Part shown: one piece after another, positions 1 through 9,769 of the stretch
Layout: every line of letters begins with the position of its first letter
Numbering within the stretch: the first letter of the stretch is position 1
NCBI GenBank assembly: GCA_945861535.1
Contig: CAMAUZ010000035.1
Span: 1 to 64,000, forward strand
DNA length: 64,000 nucleotides
Reading direction: 5' to 3'
DNA from: Akkermansia muciniphila
GTDB taxonomy: Bacteria > Verrucomicrobiota > Verrucomicrobiia > Limisphaerales > BJHT01
Made by a program: the position numbers and the translations under genes
Notes under the pieces: generated by a model
What the model was told of the DNA's origin: nothing
Seen by the model: the letters and a program-made list of their open reading frames with translations, nothing else
Databases searched by the model: none

Positions 1-780
1 GAATTGCACGGGACGTTGGGCTTTTTGGTAGGCGGCTTCGAGGGCGCGGGACTGGGCGAAGGGGGCTTGCGGGTCTTGGTCGCCGTGGATGAGCAGGAGC
101 GGCGGATCGGTGGCATCGACGTGGAATACCGGGCTGGCGAGGCGGGCGAGGGCGGGCATGGCGTCGGGCTGGCCGCCGAGGAGGAGTTGCAGCGCGGGGA
201 CGCGGACGGAGAGGCCGTGCGGGGTGGATTGCGAAAGGATGGTGGTGAGGTCGGACATGCCGAAGAAGCTGAGGATCGCGTGGATGTCGGAGGAGGGGCC
301 GGTGACGCCGACGGTGCCTTCGAGTTCGCGGTGGCCGTTGGTGACGCCGACGAGGGCGGCGAGGTGCGCGCCGGCGGAGGCACCGGCGATGGCGATTTTG
401 TCGGTGTTGATGCCGAGCTTCGCCGCGTTGGCGCGGAGGTAGCGGATGGCGGCTTTGAGGTCGTGGATTTGGGCGGGGAAGCGCGCGGTGGTGGAGAGGC
501 GGTAATCGACGCTGGCGATGGCGTAGCCGGCGGCGACAAGTTTGGCGAGGGGCATGTCTTTGCGGGAGCCGGCGCGCCACGCGCCGCCGTGGACCCAGAC
601 GATCACGGGCGGTCGCGCGGACGCGGTCGCGGATGCGGCCGGGAGGTGGAGGTCGAGGGCGAGCGGCTGGCCGTCAACTTCGGCGAAGATGTGGGTGGTG
701 GGCGGTGGGGTTTCGGCGGCAGTGAGGGTGAGGGTGCCAAGGAGGAGGAGGCCGGTGAGGAGGAGGGTGGATGGTTTCAT
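1..780 (-). CDS. Alpha/beta hydrolase (BD-FAE / carboxylesterase-like), secreted, 3' end cut by window
   Basis: A signal peptide (starts MKPSTLLLTG, then a Leu-rich core) precedes an alpha/beta hydrolase fold. The oxyanion-hole motif HGGAW lies near residue 65 and the nucleophile elbow GASAG near residue 135. The C-terminal part reads LLLIHGDQDPQAPF, which carries the acidic catalytic residue region. The catalytic His lies beyond base 1, so the gene is partial. The HGGAW form is typical of carbohydrate-esterase or lipase-like proteins that hydrolyse ester bonds outside the cytoplasm; the substrate cannot be named. The ATG at 778-780 starts a good signal peptide. Family assignment is firm, specificity unknown. 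Confidence 0.85.
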   Translation of the reverse strand, partial: MKPSTLLLTGLLLLGTLTLTAAETPPPTTHIFAEVDGQPLALDLHLPAASATASARPPVIVWVHGGAWRAGSRKDMPLAKLVAAGYAIASVDYRLSTTARFPAQIHDLKAAIRYLRANAAKLGINTDKIAIAGASAGAHLAALVGVTNGHRELEGTVGVTGPSSDIHAILSFFGMSDLTTILSQSTPHGLSVRVPALQLLLGGQPDAMPALARLASPVFHVDATDPPLLLIHGDQDPQAPFAQSRALEAAYQKAQRPVQF

Positions 781-804
781 GGGATGAGGGCGCGGAGGGG
801 ATGG

Positions 805-845
805 GGGGAAAAGAAAACAGGCGACGGCCGGGGGGCCGTCGCCTG
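805..845 (-). terminator. Intrinsic terminator of the downstream-facing dehydrogenase gene
   Basis: A perfect 12-bp inverted repeat (arms 818-829 and 834-845, loop of four G on the plus strand) is followed on the minus strand by TTTTCTTTT. It lies 18 bases past the stop of the gene at 864-5099 and points the same way, so it should end that transcript before the hydrolase gene. Confidence 0.85.
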
Positions 846-863
846 GATAATGCCGGGGCCGCG

Positions 864-3800
864 TCAGGGGGCGGTGGTGAAGGTGGCGTTCGCAGCGGTC
901 GAGAGATTGCCGAAGCCATCGCGGCTGAGGATTTGGAAGTTGTAGAGGGTGCCGCGCGTCAGGCCGGCGAGCGGCAGGGAACGACGGAGGACCAGGGCGC
1001 CGGCGAGCGGGGTGGTCTGGCCGTAGGCGGTGGTCGTTCCGTATCTGACCTGGCTGTCGGAGTTTTCATTGGTGTCCCAAGAAATGGTGGCCGAGGTGGT
1101 GCCGATGGCGCTGACAGCGATGTTGAAGATGCGCGGGCCGAGGGTGTCGGTGGAGTAGAAGTTCCACGTCCTGGACGCGGCGAGGGCGAGGCCGCCGAGG
1201 TCTTTCACACCGGCAGCACCACCCACCACGGTCGGCAGGTAGGTCCAGTCCGTCTTGAGCGGAACGGCGGGTGTCAGGGTGGCGGTCCGGGTGAGCGGGT
1301 TGTAGGTGACCGTTGCCGGGAGGACGACGGTGGTTGACTGCCGGATCAGGGTGAAGGTGCTGGTGTTGATGGTCGCCGGGTCCATGTCTTTGGAGAACAC
1401 AACTTGAATCGCGGTGGTCACGGGAACGTTGCGCGCCCCATTGGCCGGGGTGAACGAAAGGATGGTCGGCGCGGTGCCGCCGCCAAGGCCGGTGACAGTC
1501 AGGGTGGCGACCGCGCTGGTGGCGGAGCCGACGGTGTTGCCGACGATACACCGGAACTGGGCGCCGTTATCGCCGGCGGTGACGGCCGCAATTTGATACG
1601 CGGCCGAGGTGGCGGCAGGGATGGGGGTGAACCCGGCAGCGGCCGGATTCTTGCGCTCCCATTGGTAGGTCATCGGGACGGAGCCGGCAACGCTGACGGT
1701 GAAGTTGGCCTGCGATCCCAAGGCGACGGATTGGGTGGCGGGCGGGACGACGACGGTTGGGGCGTTGCCAACCGGGCCGTTGACGGTCAACAAGGCTCCG
1801 GCGCTGGTGGCGCTGCCAGCCGCGTTGGTGACGACACAGCGGAAGAGCGCGCCGTTGTCGCCGAGCACGGTGGTGACCAGCTGATAGGTGGCGTCCGTGG
1901 CCCCGACGATCGGGTTAAAGCCGGCATCCGCCGGATTTTTCCGCTCCCACTGATAGGCGAGCGGGGCGGTGCCGGTGGCGGTGACATCGAAGGCGGCGGG
2001 CTGGCCGGTGGTGACGGTCAGAGGAGCGGGAGGAACGGAAATGGCCGGCGGGATCGGGCTGCCGCCACCGAGGACCGTGAGCGTGGCGCTGGCACTGGTG
2101 GCGGAGCCGGCGGGACTGGTGAGGAGACAACGGAATTCCGCGCCGTCGTCCGCGGGTCCGGCGAGGCCCAGTCGATAGGTGGGGGTGGTCGCACCCGCGA
2201 TGGCGGTGAAGCCGGCGTCACCGACGGAGCGGCGCTGCCATTGGAAAGTGATCGGGCTGGAGCCGATGGCCCCGACGAAGAAGGAGGCGGGCGTACCCGC
2301 ATTCACAGTCAGGCTGGCCGGGGGCATGGCCACGGTGGGCGGCGCGGCGGCGGTGGGGGTGACATTGATGATCAGGTTGGCGGAGGGCAGTCCATACCAG
2401 CCGACCAGTTCCTGCACCATGCGCCATTGGAAATTGTACTGGCCGACGGTGGTGGGGGCTTTGACGCGGAAGTTAAAGGTCTGGGTTTCGCCCGGAGCGA
2501 CGACGTTGGCAGTGCTGTTGGAAATACCGACGCGGGTGAAGCCCCAGCGGGTGTTGTCCTGCAGATTGGCGGAACCCAGTTTGTGTTTGGTGTCGAAGGA
2601 CCAGATGCTGGTGCCGGTGTTGCGCATGGTCACGAGCACATGGTAGGTGCCGCCGGGGGCCATGACGAGGGGGACGAATTGGGAGACAAACGCGGCGTTG
2701 TTGGCGGCCGGGCCGGTCGCCGCCGCCACGTTGACCACGGTGTTGGCCGAAGGCGTGCCAAAGAAGGTGCCGGCCTTTTTCATCTGCCATTGGAAGTTAT
2801 ACGGGCCGACGACGAGCGGCGCTTTGACGGGGAAGGTGAAGGTGAAACTGTCGCCGGGCGCCACCGCGCTGGTGAGCGTGACTGGTGTGGCGCGCCAGAT
2901 GGTGTTGTCCGCCGGATTCTGCGCGGCGAGGGCGTAGGTCGAGTTGGCCGCCCAGAGGGTGTTGCCGGTGTTTTGCATCCGCACGGAGACATTGTAGGTC
3001 ACGCCGACGGTCATCTGAGCGGGAATCGTCTGCGAGGTCATCGCGGCATTGTCCACCGGCGGCACGAGGCGGAAACGCGCGGTGTAAGTGGTGTTGTTCT
3101 CCGGCGTGGAAATGTCGTGTACCGCCGCGCCATTGTCGGACCACGAGTCGAAGACATAGGAGTTACCGCCGGCGACCTGGGCGGCGGCACCGAGCGAGCG
3201 CGTGACATTGATCACGCCAACCCAGTTGGTCGGGGTCGCGACGGGCCGGCCATCGAGGAACACCACCAGTCCGGGCGGATCGGTGGCGAGGGTGTTGGTC
3301 GTTTTGAGGGGGAAGATCTCGCGCGACACGGTGGCGGAGAGACCGGCGGAGTTGACCGCCGTGAGATAGAGGCGGAACCAGGTGTCCGGGCTGGGTTCAA
3401 TCAGGGTGGGAATGGTGAAGGAGCCGCCGGCGATGCCTGCCGTGTCAGGCAAGACGGGATGGGTGTGTTCCAGATGATGAAAATCAACCTTCCAACTGAG
3501 ATTGGCCGGCGGCAGCGTGCCATCAGTGGCATCCAGCGCCGAGCCGGAAAACACGATCGTGTCGCCCGCGCGGTAGAAGGTGTCGATGACGGGAGACGCG
3601 ATGGTCGGCACCGGCGGGCGGTTGCCGGTCACAGTAAGGGTGACGATGGCGCTCAAGGCGGTGCCCACGAGGTTCGTGATCCGGCACTGAAACTGCGCAC
3701 CGTTGTCGCCGGAGGATAGGCCGGTCAGGTTCAAGCGGGGCGCAGTTGCGCCGGAGATGGCCTGAAAACTGGCGGCACCGGAGTTTTTGCGGAACCATTG

Positions 3801-5099
3801 ATAGCCCAACGGCGCGTTGCCGAAAGCCGCCACCTGAAACGCCGCCTCGCCGCCGCTGAACGCGAGCTGGTCGGTGGGCTGGGTGCCGATGATGGGCGCG
3901 CTGCCGCCCGTGTATTTCACAATGTTAAGCGACGAGTATTGCGCGGACAGGCCGGAGCGGGCGATGTAGTAAAGAAAACCATTTTTCCCCACCGTCGGAT
4001 ACAACGCGGAAACACCGTCCACGTCGGGCGGCGTAGCGTAGATAGATTTGAAGGTCGCAAACGGCGTGACCGCCTTGGTCGCCGGGTCCAGCACCTTGAT
4101 GTAGAGCTGAAAACCGTCCGCGAAAAAATATTTCCCCACATACGAAGCCGGGAAATTGACCACTTCCGGATTGTAAAAGGTCCCGCCGGTGATGGCGCTG
4201 CTGGTGGGGAAAGTCACGGGGTGCGGGTAGGCATAGAAGGGGGTCCGCACGCCCGACGCCGCGCTGGGGCCTTCGTAAGTGGGCCAGCCGTAGTTCCCGC
4301 CGGCCACGCCCTCGTTGATCTCCTCCCAACTGTAGTAGCCGACATCATTGATGAACATCCGGCCGGTGCCAGGCTGGAAGGCGAAGTTGTAGGGATTGCG
4401 GAAGCCGAGCGCCCAGATGGCGCGATTTTGCCCGGTGGTCTGGGCGTAAAACGGATTGTCGATCGGGATGCTGCCGTCGGAATTAATGCGCAGAATCTTT
4501 CCCAATGTCGTTTCCAGGGACTGGGCGTAGGCCGGGACGTTATTTTCGCCCGCCGAGAAATACAGTTTCCCATCCGGCCCGAACCGGATGCACCCGCCGT
4601 TGTGCCAACCGGACTCGCTCAGGTTCGGCAGATCAAACAGGATGACTTCCGTGTTCGGATTGGCCGTGTCGCCGACGACGGTGAAGCGGCTGAGGCGGTT
4701 GTGCGGCGCCGGCAACAGCGCCGCATAGTAGAGATACACGTAGCCGTTGTTGGCGAAATCGGGATCCACCTGCACGCCAACCAGGCCACGCTCCTCGTGG
4801 GCCGACACGTCCAGGGTGATCATCGGGGTCGCCAGCAGGGTGTCGTTTTTGATGACCCGCACGGCACCCCCTTGGGAACAGACCAAGACCCGGCCGTCGG
4901 GCACCAGCGCCATCGCCGCGGGCGAGGAGATGTTGCGGATGCGGGTCTCGGAAAACCCGGCGGGCAACGTGGCCTGGCCGTGGGCCGCGCGCGGCAACCA
5001 GAGCGCGCCGGCCAGGCTCGCCAACGCCAGCCAACGGAGCGGTCGCCCGGCCAGCCGGTGCAGCACGGCGTTCAATATCGCAACGATGTGGTTCTTCAT
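864..5099 (-). CDS. Secreted GSDH-type (PQQ) sugar dehydrogenase with Ig-like, FW-like and Fn3-like modules
   Basis: A 1,411-residue multidomain protein. A signal peptide (about 1-43, ending AAHGQA) is followed by a glucose/sorbosone dehydrogenase beta-propeller (about 45-410) with family motifs SGWHNGG, GPDGKLYF, LGKILRI and IWALGFRNPYNFAFQPG. After it come an I-set Ig domain, a domain opening TFYRAGDTIVFSG, a PPGLVVFLDG segment, two NBR1-FW-like domains (about 686-800 and 803-915, each with the NTGTSIW / FNFRVKAP pattern), three more Ig domains (920-1205), an SbsA-like Ig domain (about 1211, FTPANGARNVPV) and a fibronectin-like end (about 1323). It probably oxidises a sugar or polyol outside the cell using PQQ. 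An in-frame ATG at 5153 exists, but 5099 begins the signal peptide and has GAAGAGA upstream. It is a tandem paralogue of the next gene. Confidence 0.88.
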   Translation of the reverse strand: MKNHIVAILNAVLHRLAGRPLRWLALASLAGALWLPRAAHGQATLPAGFSETRIRNISSPAAMALVPDGRVLVCSQGGAVRVIKNDTLLATPMITLDVSAHEERGLVGVQVDPDFANNGYVYLYYAALLPAPHNRLSRFTVVGDTANPNTEVILFDLPNLSESGWHNGGCIRFGPDGKLYFSAGENNVPAYAQSLETTLGKILRINSDGSIPIDNPFYAQTTGQNRAIWALGFRNPYNFAFQPGTGRMFINDVGYYSWEEINEGVAGGNYGWPTYEGPSAASGVRTPFYAYPHPVTFPTSSAITGGTFYNPEVVNFPASYVGKYFFADGFQLYIKVLDPATKAVTPFATFKSIYATPPDVDGVSALYPTVGKNGFLYYIARSGLSAQYSSLNIVKYTGGSAPIIGTQPTDQLAFSGGEAAFQVAAFGNAPLGYQWFRKNSGAASFQAISGATAPRLNLTGLSSGDNGAQFQCRITNLVGTALSAIVTLTVTGNRPPVPTIASPVIDTFYRAGDTIVFSGSALDATDGTLPPANLSWKVDFHHLEHTHPVLPDTAGIAGGSFTIPTLIEPSPDTWFRLYLTAVNSAGLSATVSREIFPLKTTNTLATDPPGLVVFLDGRPVATPTNWVGVINVTRSLGAAAQVAGGNSYVFDSWSDNGAAVHDISTPENNTTYTARFRLVPPVDNAAMTSQTIPAQMTVGVTYNVSVRMQNTGNTLWAANSTYALAAQNPADNTIWRATPVTLTSAVAPGDSFTFTFPVKAPLVVGPYNFQWQMKKAGTFFGTPSANTVVNVAAATGPAANNAAFVSQFVPLVMAPGGTYHVLVTMRNTGTSIWSFDTKHKLGSANLQDNTRWGFTRVGISNSTANVVAPGETQTFNFRVKAPTTVGQYNFQWRMVQELVGWYGLPSANLIINVTPTAAAPPTVAMPPASLTVNAGTPASFFVGAIGSSPITFQWQRRSVGDAGFTAIAGATTPTYRLGLAGPADDGAEFRCLLTSPAGSATSASATLTVLGGGSPIPPAISVPPAPLTVTTGQPAAFDVTATGTAPLAYQWERKNPADAGFNPIVGATDATYQLVTTVLGDNGALFRCVVTNAAGSATSAGALLTVNGPVGNAPTVVVPPATQSVALGSQANFTVSVAGSVPMTYQWERKNPAAAGFTPIPAATSAAYQIAAVTAGDNGAQFRCIVGNTVGSATSAVATLTVTGLGGGTAPTILSFTPANGARNVPVTTAIQVVFSKDMDPATINTSTFTLIRQSTTVVLPATVTYNPLTRTATLTPAVPLKTDWTYLPTVVGGAAGVKDLGGLALAASRTWNFYSTDTLGPRIFNIAVSAIGTTSATISWDTNENSDSQVRYGTTTAYGQTTPLAGALVLRRSLPLAGLTRGTLYNFQILSRDGFGNLSTAANATFTTAP

Positions 5100-5320
5100 T
5101 TCTCTTCGTGAATGGTGCTCAAGACACTTAAAAACAAGGACCCAAGGGAACACTCGTTTGCGCGGGTATCAAAAGAAACTCCCGCTCTTTTTTTGACCTC
5201 CGCGCGCAACGGCGGCCCCCCCGGACGACGCTCCGGAAACTGTGGCCGGCGCGGCCAGGCGCGGCCAGGCGCGGCCGCCTTCGTGCGCGTGGTTGGCAGA
5301 TGCAGTCGGTTGGGAAAAAC
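5100..5320. repeat. Gap with three copies of a GC-rich decamer
   Basis: The 221-base gap between the two dehydrogenase genes holds three direct copies of GCGGCCAGGC (5251-5280, last copy diverged). No gene or clear promoter was seen. Confidence 0.5.
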
Positions 5321-8300
5321 TCACTTCCGTTCCCGCTCGCCGCCCACGGTGAACGAGAAGACAAAATCCCCCGCCAGGCGGTTGCCCGCCCGATCAGCAA
5401 TGCCGCCGCGCCCGCCCTGCAAGGTCACCACGTAGGTCTTGTGCTTCTTCAGCTTTTTCGTCGGGACCAGGGTCAGAGTCCGGGTGCCGCCATAGTACGC
5501 GATGTAGGCGGCGAACAGGCGCATTTCCCCGGTCTCCCGGAGCGTCAGCGAGCCTGCCGTGAGGGTCGCTTCGTTCAACGCCTCCGAAAACGTGAGCGAG
5601 ATCGTCGGGCGCTCCGTCACCGCGGAGCCCCCGCCGGGGACATAACCCACCACCTTGGGCGGCACCGTGTCCGCCGTGCGGAATCCCCAGCCTACGTCGC
5701 CGGCCAGCGCCGCCCCTTCCAGACTCTTGACCCCGTTCGCGCCACCCCGGAGCACCACCTGATAGCGCGCCCCCGCGGGGTCTAGTCCGCCCAGCGGCCG
5801 CAGCGTCGCCGTGCGCGTTCCATTGTCGTAAGTCACCACGGCCGGCACGAGTGCGGAGTTGCCCGCCTTTTGCAGATAAAACCGGCCCGGCGTCAGGGTG
5901 CCGGCCTGCATCGCCACGGAGAATGTGACCGTGATCGCGGCGTTCGCCGACACCTCAACCGCGGAACGACCCGGACTGACGCGCGTGACCACCGGCACGG
6001 GCGGATTCGTCACCCGCAGCGCCGCCACGCGGCTCGTCACGCTGCCTCCGCGATTGCTCACCACGCAGGAAAACTTCGCGCCGTCATCGCCCAGCGTCGT
6101 CGCCGCGATGCGATACGCCGCCGCCGTCGCTCCCGTGATCGCACGCCCATCGCGCAGCCATTGATAACTCAGCGGCGATGCCCCCGCTGCCGTCACCGTG
6201 AAACTGGCCGGCTGACCGGTTCGCACCGCCACATCCGCCGGCTGGCTGCGAATCTCCGGCGGCAGCGGCGTCACGCGCAGCATCGCCGCGCGGCTCGTCA
6301 CGCTGCCTCCGCGATTGCTCACCACGCAGGAAAATTTCGCGCCATCATCGCCCAACGTCGTCACCGCGATGCGATACGCCGCCGCCGTCGCTCCCGTGAT
6401 CGCGCGCCCGTCGCGCTGCCATTGATAACTCAGCGGCGACGCCCCCACCGCCGTCACCGTAAAACTGGCCGGCTCGCCAGCCCGCACCGCCACATCCGCA
6501 GGCTGGCTGCGAATCTCCGGCGGCAGCGGCGTCACGCGCAGCACCGCCGCGCGGCTCGTCACGCTGCCTCCGCGATTGCTCACCACGCAGGAAAACTTCG
6601 CGCCGTCATCGCCCAGCGTCGTCACCGCGATCCGATACGCCGCCGCCGTCGCTCCCGTGATCGCGCGCCCGTCGCGCTGCCATTGATAACTCAGCGGATT
6701 CGGCCCCACCGCTGTCACAGTGAAACTGGCCGGCTCGCCGGCCCGCACCGCCACATCCGCGGGCTGGCTGCGGATTTCCGGCACCGGCGGCAACGTCACG
6801 CGCAACACCGCCGCGCGGCTCATCACGCTGCCCGCGAGACTGCTCACCACACACGAAAACTTCGCGCCGTCATCGCCCGTCGTCGTCGTGGCCAGGCGAT
6901 ACCCCGCCGCCGTCGCCCCGGGGATCACACGGTTGTCGCGCAGCCATTGATAAGTCGGCGGCTCCGGCCCGATCGCCGTCACCCCAAAAGCCGCCGGCTC
7001 CCCAACCATCACCGTCACGTCCGCCGGCTGGCTGCGGATTTCCGGCAGGGCGGTCACCTGCACCACCACGTTGGAAGTGAACTCCCCGAACCACGCCACG
7101 CCGTCCTGAATCATCCGCCATTGAAAATCATAAGCCCCCGGCGCCGGCGGCGCGGTGACGGTGAACCGAAACGTCGCGTTCGCACCCGCCGCCGTGGTCC
7201 GCTCCAGCTCGACCCGGGCCGTCCCCCACGTATCATTATCCTCCGGCCGCTGCGAACTGAGCCGGTACAACTCCGCCGCCGTCCACGCGTTGGCCCCGCT
7301 GTTCCGCATCGTCACCGTCACGTCGTAAAGCTGCCCCGCCACCATCGTCGCCGGCACCGACTGCGCGATGAACCGCGCGTCGTTCGCCAGTTCGCCCACC
7401 CGCACCACCACGTTCGGCGTCAGCGCGCCAAAGTAATAAAAACCGTCGCGCACCATCTGCCACTGCATGTCATTCGTCCCCAGTTCTACCGGCGCGGTGA
7501 CGGTGAAATTAAACGTCGCCAGCGCCCCCGGCGGCACCGGCCCGGCCAGCGCGACGCGATTGATCCCCCACCGCGGACTGTCCGGCGGATTCTGCACGGC
7601 GAGATGATAATTCTCCGCCGTGGTCCACGTCGTGGTGCCCGTGTTACGCACCACCACCGTCACGGGATAAATCGCGCCGCCCACCATCTCGTTCGTCACC
7701 GTCTGCGAGACAAACTCCGCCGCATCCGCCTCCGTCGTGAGCGCGCGGAACCGCGCCACCAGCGTCGTGTCACGCCCCGGCGTGGCCAGCGTGCGCACCG
7801 CCGCGCCGCCATCGGCCCACGACTCGAACTCATACGCGACGCCATCGACCACCTGGCTGCGCGCCGCGATCACCCGCTCGACCCCCGCCACCCCGACAAA
7901 CACCAACGGCGCGCTCACCTCCGTGCCATCCAGCGCCACCACCAGCCCCGGCGGCACCGTCTCCAACGTGATCGCGCTCTTGACCGGCAGCACCTCGCGA
8001 AAAACCGTCCGGCTGATCCCCGCCGCATCCGTCGCCGTGAGATAAATGCGATACCACACGTCGTCGCTCGTCTCGCCGCTCGTCGGGATCGTGACACTCC
8101 CGCCCGCGATCCCCCGCGTGTCCGGCAACAACGGATGCGAATGATCGTGATGTTGGAAATCAATCCGCCAGCTCAGTTGCGTGGCGGCGAGCCGGCCATC
8201 CTCGCGGTCCGTCCCAAACCCACGGAACACCAGCGTGTCCCCCGCCCGGTACGTCGCCCCCTCGACCGGCACCTCGATCACCGGCACCGGCGGCGTGTCC

Positions 8301-9769
8301 GACAGCACCCGCAGGCCCGCGGCCCGGCTCGTCGCCACCCCAAACGGATTGGTCACCACGCAGCGGAACTCCGCATTGTCATCCGCAACACCCGCCGCCC
8401 CGAGCACGTACTCGGGCGCGGTCGTTCCGGCGATCGCCGTGAAGCTCCCCTGCCCCGCCGCTTTCCGTTCCCACTGGTACGCCAGCGGCTCGCGGCCATA
8501 CGCCGTGACCATGAAGCGAGCCGCCTCCCCAACCACCACCACCAGGTCCGCCGGCTGCCCGCCCACCCGCGGCACCGGCGAAACCCCATACTGGATGCGG
8601 TTCAGCGTGCGCTGACTGCGGGCGATGTAATACAGGCTGCCGTCCGCCGCGACGGTCAGATACAGCGGTGTGACATCCGGCCCGCTCGCCGGAAACGGCG
8701 CATACGTCGCGAAACCCGTCACCGCCCGCGTCACCGGATCGAGCACGTTGATGACCTGCGTGAACCCGTCGGCGAAAAAATATTTCCCCGTGTACTCCGC
8801 GGGAAACTGGTTGGTCGCCGGATTGTAAAACGCGCCGCCCGTGATCGCGCTGCTCGCGTTGACATTTTGGAGATGCCGGTAGGCAAACAGCGGGGCGTTG
8901 AAATTCGGATCGTTCGCCGGCCCTTCATAAACCGGCCAGCCGTAATTCCCCCCGCGCACCACCTCATTGATCTCCTCCCACGTATCCAGGCCGACATCGT
9001 TCGCGAACAACCGGCCCGTCCCCGGCTGAAACGCCAGCGTGTACGGATTCCGAAAACCCAGCGCCCAAATCGCCCGGCTCGCGCCCTCCGCGGTCCCCGC
9101 CAACGGATTGTCCGCCGGAATGGTCCCGTCGCGATTCAGCCGCAGCACCTTGCCCAGCACCGAGTCCAGCCGCTGTGCCAACGCGCCGAGGTTGTTGTCC
9201 CCGACCCCGAGATACAGTTTGTCATCCGGCCCAAACGCGATGCTGCCGCCATTGTGCCAGCCCGAAACCCCGAGCGTCGGCAGGTCCAGCAAAACCACCT
9301 CCGAGCCGGGCACCGCGTTGGTCTCCCCCGCCGTGAACCGGCTCAGCCGGTTGTGGAACGTCGGCTGCGTCGCCGTGTAATAAAGGTAAATCCACCGGTT
9401 GGAGCCGAAGCCCGGATCGAACTGCACGCCGACGAGACCCCGCTCCTGGAACGCCTGCACGTCCACCTGGAGAAACGGCTGCGTTTGCAGGGCTCCGTCC
9501 CGAATCAGCCGCAACGCGCCGCGTTGTTCACACACCAAAATCCACCCGTCCGGTCCCACCGCCAGCGCGGTCGGCGACGACAGACCGCGCACCTGGGTTT
9601 CATAAAATCCCTCCGGCAAAATCGCCTGCGCGCCCGCCGTCATCGCCCCCGCCAGGAGCAACATTACCACGGCAAGCGCGTGCAGCGGCTTGCCGCTGCG
9701 GAGCCAGGCCAACGCCTGCCCCGGTCCGCACTCTTTGGAGATCCCCCCCCGGTACAACATTTTACGCAT
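5321..9769 (-). CDS. Secreted GSDH-type (PQQ) sugar dehydrogenase with tandem near-identical Ig repeats
   Basis: A 1,482-residue paralogue of the gene at 864-5099. It has a signal peptide (about 1-49), a GSDH propeller (50-410; SGWHNGG, GPDDKLYLGVGDNN, IWALGFRNPY), one Ig domain, the same TYRAGDTLVFRG domain and PPGLVVALDG segment, and two NBR1-FW-like domains (about 683 and 790). Then come four Ig domains beginning PEIRSQPADV (residues 908-1257) and two C-terminal SbsA-like Ig domains (about 1260 and 1356). The extracellular PQQ enzyme role is inferred from the family; the modules probably hold it on surfaces or substrates. Starts at 9769, 9760 or further upstream (9895) are possible. 9769 was chosen because it opens directly before the signal peptide; no convincing ribosome site was seen. 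Confidence 0.85.
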   Translation of the reverse strand: MRKMLYRGGISKECGPGQALAWLRSGKPLHALAVVMLLLAGAMTAGAQAILPEGFYETQVRGLSSPTALAVGPDGWILVCEQRGALRLIRDGALQTQPFLQVDVQAFQERGLVGVQFDPGFGSNRWIYLYYTATQPTFHNRLSRFTAGETNAVPGSEVVLLDLPTLGVSGWHNGGSIAFGPDDKLYLGVGDNNLGALAQRLDSVLGKVLRLNRDGTIPADNPLAGTAEGASRAIWALGFRNPYTLAFQPGTGRLFANDVGLDTWEEINEVVRGGNYGWPVYEGPANDPNFNAPLFAYRHLQNVNASSAITGGAFYNPATNQFPAEYTGKYFFADGFTQVINVLDPVTRAVTGFATYAPFPASGPDVTPLYLTVAADGSLYYIARSQRTLNRIQYGVSPVPRVGGQPADLVVVVGEAARFMVTAYGREPLAYQWERKAAGQGSFTAIAGTTAPEYVLGAAGVADDNAEFRCVVTNPFGVATSRAAGLRVLSDTPPVPVIEVPVEGATYRAGDTLVFRGFGTDREDGRLAATQLSWRIDFQHHDHSHPLLPDTRGIAGGSVTIPTSGETSDDVWYRIYLTATDAAGISRTVFREVLPVKSAITLETVPPGLVVALDGTEVSAPLVFVGVAGVERVIAARSQVVDGVAYEFESWADGGAAVRTLATPGRDTTLVARFRALTTEADAAEFVSQTVTNEMVGGAIYPVTVVVRNTGTTTWTTAENYHLAVQNPPDSPRWGINRVALAGPVPPGALATFNFTVTAPVELGTNDMQWQMVRDGFYYFGALTPNVVVRVGELANDARFIAQSVPATMVAGQLYDVTVTMRNSGANAWTAAELYRLSSQRPEDNDTWGTARVELERTTAAGANATFRFTVTAPPAPGAYDFQWRMIQDGVAWFGEFTSNVVVQVTALPEIRSQPADVTVMVGEPAAFGVTAIGPEPPTYQWLRDNRVIPGATAAGYRLATTTTGDDGAKFSCVVSSLAGSVMSRAAVLRVTLPPVPEIRSQPADVAVRAGEPASFTVTAVGPNPLSYQWQRDGRAITGATAAAYRIAVTTLGDDGAKFSCVVSNRGGSVTSRAAVLRVTPLPPEIRSQPADVAVRAGEPASFTVTAVGASPLSYQWQRDGRAITGATAAAYRIAVTTLGDDGAKFSCVVSNRGGSVTSRAAMLRVTPLPPEIRSQPADVAVRTGQPASFTVTAAGASPLSYQWLRDGRAITGATAAAYRIAATTLGDDGAKFSCVVSNRGGSVTSRVAALRVTNPPVPVVTRVSPGRSAVEVSANAAITVTFSVAMQAGTLTPGRFYLQKAGNSALVPAVVTYDNGTRTATLRPLGGLDPAGARYQVVLRGGANGVKSLEGAALAGDVGWGFRTADTVPPKVVGYVPGGGSAVTERPTISLTFSEALNEATLTAGSLTLRETGEMRLFAAYIAYYGGTRTLTLVPTKKLKKHKTYVVTLQGGRGGIADRAGNRLAGDFVFSFTVGGERERK
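5999..7045 (-). repeat. Four tandem Ig-encoding repeats (264/261/261/264 bp)
   Basis: Units at about 5999-6259, 6260-6520, 6521-6781 and 6782-7045 each encode one Ig domain starting PEIRSQPADV and ending near SRAAVLRVT. The three units closest to the C-terminus are almost identical at DNA level, including silent positions. The fourth (6782-7045) has clearly diverged. This points to recent tandem duplication or gene conversion. Confidence 0.9.
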
